Shown one piece after another: positions 31,916 to 35,131 of a stretch of DNA of 35,131 nt (position 1 is the stretch's first letter; each line of letters starts with the position of its first letter). This stretch comes from Gammaproteobacteria bacterium (lineage in GTDB: Bacteria > Pseudomonadota > Gammaproteobacteria > CAIRSR01): contig CAUYTW010000144.1 of assembly GCA_963575715.1 (NCBI GenBank), positions 1 through 35,131 of the forward strand, written 5' to 3'. The translations under genes were made by a program, and so were the position numbers. The notes under the pieces are model-generated. The model did no database searches and was not told the DNA's origin. It was given only the letters and a program-made list of their open reading frames with translations.

Positions 31916-32845
31916 TCAGGGCTGATCGGAATGCGCGGCAAGGATATGCAATACCACCCTGCGGTTTTTGTTGCGTCCCTCGGGTGTCGAATTATCAGCC
32001 ATGGGACGGTGTTCTCCATACCCAACTGCCGACATCCGTTCGGGATTTACACCAAGTTTATTGAATAAATGAACCACGCTCGCCGCACGCCCTGCCGATA
32101 ATTCCCAATTTGATGGATAACTAACAGAACTGATTGGTTTATCATCAGTGAATCCACCTACCTGGATCGAATTTGGAAAATTTTTTAAAATTTCAGCTAA
32201 ATCAGTCAGGATTGGTAACGCATTTCGCTCCAGGGAAGTGCTCCCACTCGGAAAGAGGATGCTTGTCTTGATTTCGACTTCCAGCCAAAGTTTATCCCGT
32301 CGCACGCCGATGAGATCTTTTTTGATGAAATCCGCGAGGCTCTTCTCAATCTTATCGGAGATAAGGTTGAGATCCTGTTGGTCGGCGGTTTCATTTTCAT
32401 TCTGGATGATTTTTGGAATCCTGGATAACTCAGGTTTTTCTTCTCCGATCTGAATCGGTTTTATGCTTCTCGGCACTGAATGAAAAGCGGCACCCATGGA
32501 ATTAAAAAGCACCTGATACTTTCCTTCGTTCACGGACGAGATAGCGTACATCACTACGAAAAAAGCGAACAGCAAAGTGATGAAGTCCGCGTATGAGACT
32601 AACCAGCGTTCATGATTTTCGTGCTCTTCGGCGTGTTTCTTGCGGCGTGTAGTAGAGTGAGACGCTTTCCCAGAGGCGTGTGGTCCGCCACGATTGGTAA
32701 TCACCTTCACTCCCGCCAATGGTGGGGTAACCGATTTTGGATCCGTGGTGCTGGCTTGCGTCTGCAATCTGAATTCCTCGGGCGATATTTCCGGGCGTTC
32801 GCGGTTTTCAGGTTCGCCAAGGCGTTCAGGGATTTCTTCATTCAT
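31916..32845 (-). CDS. motB: Flagellar stator protein MotB (MotD type)
   Basis: A 309-residue stator subunit. A charged cytoplasmic N-terminus leads to one membrane segment ERWLVSYADFITLLFAFFVV, in which the Asp of SYADF is the proton-binding residue. The OmpA-like peptidoglycan domain follows (SILFPSGSTSLERNALPILT, VGGFTDDKPIS, NWELSAGRAASVV, AVGYGEHRPMADN). With MotA it conducts ions and anchors to the cell wall. The start is set to the ATG at 32845: an in-frame ATG at 32884 lies within the leader hairpin and would add MAEARGFRAEFRL. If that frame is used, the repeat's peptide becomes the MotB N-terminus. Confidence 0.92.
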   Translation of the reverse strand: MNEEIPERLGEPENRERPEISPEEFRLQTQASTTDPKSVTPPLAGVKVITNRGGPHASGKASHSTTRRKKHAEEHENHERWLVSYADFITLLFAFFVVMYAISSVNEGKYQVLFNSMGAAFHSVPRSIKPIQIGEEKPELSRIPKIIQNENETADQQDLNLISDKIEKSLADFIKKDLIGVRRDKLWLEVEIKTSILFPSGSTSLERNALPILTDLAEILKNFPNSIQVGGFTDDKPISSVSYPSNWELSAGRAASVVHLFNKLGVNPERMSAVGYGEHRPMADNSTPEGRNKNRRVVLHILAAHSDQP

Positions 32846-32856
32846 TAATCGAAATT

Positions 32857-32953
32857 CGGCACGAAAACCTCTGGCTTCAGCCATGATGAGGAAGCGCCGT
32901 CCTCCTGTTGTTTTGACTTTGAAATGAAAAGTTGCCAGTCTGTCCCGGCGGTG
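32857..32953 (-). promoter_or_regulatory. Hairpin leader element HL-7 (motB leader)
   Basis: Second subtype, close to HL-3. CGGCGC (32899-32894) pairs with GUGCCG (32862-32857) using one G-U pair. A competing hairpin pairs GAGGA (32904-32900) with UCCUC (32892-32888). GCCGG/CTGGC around GACAGA forms the first hairpin. The ATG at 32884 opens MAEARGFRA in frame with motB. The element fills the gap between motA and motB, which normally touch. Confidence 0.75.
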
Positions 32954-32960
32954 AGGTAAT

Positions 32961-33704
32961 TTATTCTATGATGTACCCCATCAATTTAATCTCTATTACC
33001 CGGAGATTAGTACCTTCGGCGATTCCGATCAGCCCCTCAACGACCATCTGACGGGCTTCGGTCTGGGTCCGAACCACAGATTTGAGTTTATTGGCGATGG
33101 GCAGGAAGAGCAAATTCGCGCAGCCCACACCGTAAATGGTAGCTACGAAGGAGGTGGCGATTCCAGGGCCTAGCGTGCCTGGATTGGCTAAATTGTTCAT
33201 CACATGAATGAGTCCTAGCACCGCGCCAAGGATTCCGATTGTTGGACTGTAGCCCCCCATGCTTTCAAACACTTTCGCGGCACGCAAGTCACGTTCCTCG
33301 CGAAGATCCATGTCGAGTTCCAATATTGAGCGGATCAACCCAGGTTCTACGCCATCGACCAGGAGTTGCAAGCCTTTTTTAACAAAAGGATCCCGCTCGG
33401 AATCAGAGGCATTCTCAAGACCCAACAGACCGCCCTTGCGGACGGCGGCACCCCATTTCATCAACATTGCCACCATAGCCCGTTGTGGACCTGGCGGAGA
33501 ACGAAAAATCCAAGGAAGCAAATGGAGGGAATGGATGAATACCGCCAGGGGAGACTGGAGCATCACCGCTCCACTGGTGCCACCAAGCACAATAAAAGCT
33601 GCGGGAAGGTTGACCAGGGTACTAAGATGCCCGCCTTCTAGGATTTGTCCTACCAGGATACCGCCGATTCCCAACAAGAGTCCCGCGATAGTCAAGGTAT
33701 CCAT
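32961..33704 (-). CDS. motA: Flagellar stator protein MotA (MotC type)
   Basis: A 247-residue stator subunit with four membrane segments (TIAGLLLGIGGILVGQIL; NLPAAFIVLGGTSGAVML; GGYSPTIGILGAVLGLIHVM; ATSFVATIYGVGCANLLFLP). The cytoplasmic loop between segments two and three carries charged residues (LELDMDLREERDLRAAKVFE) that contact FliG. It pairs with the MotB-type protein to form the ion channel. The closest relatives by order are motC/motD of Pseudomonas, which act with a second stator motA/motB; whether a second set exists here is unknown. Seven bases after the cheB stop. Confidence 0.93.
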   Translation of the reverse strand: MDTLTIAGLLLGIGGILVGQILEGGHLSTLVNLPAAFIVLGGTSGAVMLQSPLAVFIHSLHLLPWIFRSPPGPQRAMVAMLMKWGAAVRKGGLLGLENASDSERDPFVKKGLQLLVDGVEPGLIRSILELDMDLREERDLRAAKVFESMGGYSPTIGILGAVLGLIHVMNNLANPGTLGPGIATSFVATIYGVGCANLLFLPIANKLKSVVRTQTEARQMVVEGLIGIAEGTNLRVIEIKLMGYIIE

Positions 33705-33711
33705 GCGCTGA

Positions 33712-34779
33712 CTACCTTAAAGTACCCGCGACCAGGGCGGGGCCAATTTCTGACAGCGACAACACCTGATCCGCGAGTCCCGCTTCGATAACCGCCATGG
33801 GCATCCCATAAACCACGCAAGTTGCTTCATTTTGAACCCAAATCGTAGAATTTCCCTGTTTCAGCAGCCGTGCGCCCTCCCGACCGTCGGCACCCATCCC
33901 GGTTAGGATCAGTGCTAATACTTGACCTGGAAAAGCCCGCGAGGCAGAAGCGAGGGTTACGTCGATACACGGCCGGTAGTGTAGGCCAGGATCCGATTCT
34001 CGCACCAAAACTTTTATTCCATGTTCGTCAAGAATCATCTGTTTGCCGCCTGGAGCGAGCAAGGCCGCGCCGCGCGTAAGAGGATCGCCATTTTGAGCTT
34101 CGCTCACTCGCACCTGGCAAAGTTGGTCCAGGCGCGCAGCGAAGGTTGGAGTAAAGGTCGCGGGCATGTGCTGTACCAATAACAACGGTAATGGAAAGGA
34201 AGCCGGTAGCCGGGCCAAAATCTCTTGCAGAGCCAATGGACCTCCGGTGGAAGCGCCAATAACCACCAGTCGATAATCATGACGAAGACGCAGCAAGGTT
34301 GAAGTTGAATATAACGAGGCCAGAACTGGTGTTGGGACGGCTTTTTGTAGGAAAAATTGCCCGGCCGTTTGCTGCCGGATCCCGCGCATTGCAAGCAAAT
34401 ACACCCTTTGCTGGAGTTCAGTCAATGCCCGTTCGCGTTCATCGGCAATGTCTTCGAATCGTTTAGGCAGAAAATCCATTGCTCCGGCGTCCAGAGCATC
34501 AAGAGTTGCCTTGGCTCCCTCGCTGGTCAATGAAGAAAACATCAAAATTGGAGTAGGATGGCGGCGCATAATTTCCCGTACCGCCGCGATTCCATCCATC
34601 ACGGGCATTTCCACGTCCATGGTTACTACGTCTGGCCGTAAGGCAAGCACCTGGTCCACCGCCTCGCGTCCATTACTGGCGCTTCCCACTACTCGAATCA
34701 AGGGATCGGCGATAAGAATTTCGGTGAGACGTCGCCGAAAAAAACCGGAGTCGTCCACCACCAGGACCCTTGCGGGCAT
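33712..34779 (-). CDS. cheB: Chemotaxis response regulator methylesterase CheB
   Basis: A 355-residue CheB that removes methyl groups from receptors and so resets adaptation. The receiver domain has VVDDSGFFRRRL and the phosphorylated aspartate in TMDVEMPVMDG (Asp 55). The C-terminal esterase has its triad at Ser 177 (GASTGG), His 204 (LVQHMPATF) and Asp 298 (TGMGADG). AAGGAG stands nine bases before the ATG. It is first of the minus-strand run cheB-motA-motB-parA-CheW-like-cheW-DUF2802. In Pseudomonas cheA directly precedes cheB; here cheA lies elsewhere (5069-7294). Confidence 0.95.
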   Translation of the reverse strand: MPARVLVVDDSGFFRRRLTEILIADPLIRVVGSASNGREAVDQVLALRPDVVTMDVEMPVMDGIAAVREIMRRHPTPILMFSSLTSEGAKATLDALDAGAMDFLPKRFEDIADERERALTELQQRVYLLAMRGIRQQTAGQFFLQKAVPTPVLASLYSTSTLLRLRHDYRLVVIGASTGGPLALQEILARLPASFPLPLLLVQHMPATFTPTFAARLDQLCQVRVSEAQNGDPLTRGAALLAPGGKQMILDEHGIKVLVRESDPGLHYRPCIDVTLASASRAFPGQVLALILTGMGADGREGARLLKQGNSTIWVQNEATCVVYGMPMAVIEAGLADQVLSLSEIGPALVAGTLR

Positions 34780-34965
34780 AATTCGATCTCCTTGCTTATA
34801 GGTTGATTTCAGATTTCAATCCTAATAAATGAGCCTTGCTTACCCGTAGCAATCCCTAATAGCTTGTATAAAAACCACCATACTGTACTTCTTTAATAAT
34901 TTTAATCTCTATTCGGATCTACTTTAATTATTTTTTAGCCAATAAGATGATTATTGCTTTTTGAC
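34780..34965. other. Upstream region of cheB
   Basis: No gene. AT-rich, and presumably holds the cheB promoter on the minus strand. No sigma-54 or sigma-28 motif was found. Confidence 0.35.
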
Positions 34966-35033
34966 AATCCCACGAATAAATTCGTAGGATTTTTAATAAC
35001 CTCAACAAGAAACAGAATGCTGGAGTAAAAGTG
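34966..35033 (+). repeat. Dispersed repeat C, copy 4
   Basis: Begins TCCCACGAAT / ATTCGTAGGA, a near-perfect hairpin, then a diverged tail ending CAGAATGCTGGAGTAAAAGT. It is the most diverged copy; the frame opened in copies 1 and 3 is closed here (ATGCTGGAGTAA). Confidence 0.65.
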
Positions 35034-35056
35034 ACACTGCATAAAAATCACCAGAT

Positions 35057-35131
35057 GCCCGCGAGAGAGCCACCCTGGCTTTAGCCGGGCAGGGAGGAAA
35101 GCGGGCGGTTTTCAGAATTAGGAGCCGGTCT
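35057..35131 (-). repeat. Hairpin leader element HL-8, cut by the window end
   Basis: Minus strand: AGACCGGC, then CTGAAAACC, GCCCGC (35106-35101), TTTCCTCCC, the GGCTAAAGCC hairpin, TCTC and GCGGGC (35062-35057). The outer arms GCCCGC and GCGGGC differ from HL-1 at several places but still pair fully. The ribosome binding site is thereby lost, and no gene starts here; cheB begins about 280 bases downstream in the same sense. Confidence 0.75.

Noticed and set aside
31873-32025. Long N-terminal extension of the ParA-like protein
   Set aside because: It overlaps motB, is not like ParA proteins, and the ATG at 31872 has a good ribosome binding site just before the Walker A motif.
1-35131. tRNA or rRNA genes
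   Set aside because: I saw no cloverleaf ends, T-loop GGTTCGAATCC-type sequence or rRNA segments in the intergenic regions.

Overview
The window is a piece of a gammaproteobacterial chromosome of middling GC content. The layout cheB - motA-type stator - motB-type stator - ParA-like ATPase - long CheW-like protein - cheW - DUF2802 (34779 down to 28217, all minus) is the order of the Pseudomonas motCD/cheW cluster. The presence of fleQ, a Pseudomonas-like ilvE and a thiL points the same way. I cannot name the genus. The dense intergenic repeats and an IS200/IS605-type tnpB relic recall repeat-rich sulfur-oxidising gammaproteobacteria, but that is only an impression.

Region by region: 1-3134 holds a CheW-like coupling protein, a glycine-zipper lipoprotein and thiL. 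From 19012 down to 3150 runs a long block on the minus strand: fleQ, fliE (with a sigma-54-type promoter), fliF, an unusual disordered protein, fliG, fliH, a large Ser/Thr protein kinase where fliI would be expected, a broken tnpB, pgsA, a STAS protein, cheA, cheD and a two-cluster iron-sulfur protein. From 19972 to 23411 (plus strand) lie ilvE, a zf-CHCC zinc-binding protein, an SPFH protein and a small membrane protein. From 26911 to 23497 (minus) come a TpsB-type outer membrane transporter, an exported FecR-domain protein and bioB. A Spy/CpxP-like protein follows, then the chemotaxis/stator cluster.

Most genes serve flagellar assembly, motor torque and chemotaxis. FleQ would drive fliE and the basal-body genes. 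FliF, FliG and FliH build the MS ring, the rotor and part of the export apparatus. The MotA/MotB-type stator drives the motor. CheA, CheW, CheB and CheD form most of a chemosensory pathway. No cheY, cheR, receptor or fliI is in the window.

Two things stand out. First, a roughly 90-145 base repeat family recurs in the 5' leaders of cheA, the STAS gene, fliG, motB, cheW, the zf-CHCC gene, the spy-like gene and, further away, cheB. It is always oriented with the downstream gene and often supplies the ribosome binding site and start codon itself. Its outer stem is kept by compensatory changes in the copies (GUCUCC:GGAGAC, GUCCCC:GGGGAC, GCCCGC:GCGGGC, CGGCGC:GCGCCG), so it folds as RNA or as single-stranded DNA. 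In several copies the stem would bury the ribosome binding site. Second, the protein encoded between fliF and fliG is a long disordered chain whose last 20 or so residues copy the FliG-binding tail of FliF, so it may be an extra ligand of FliG.
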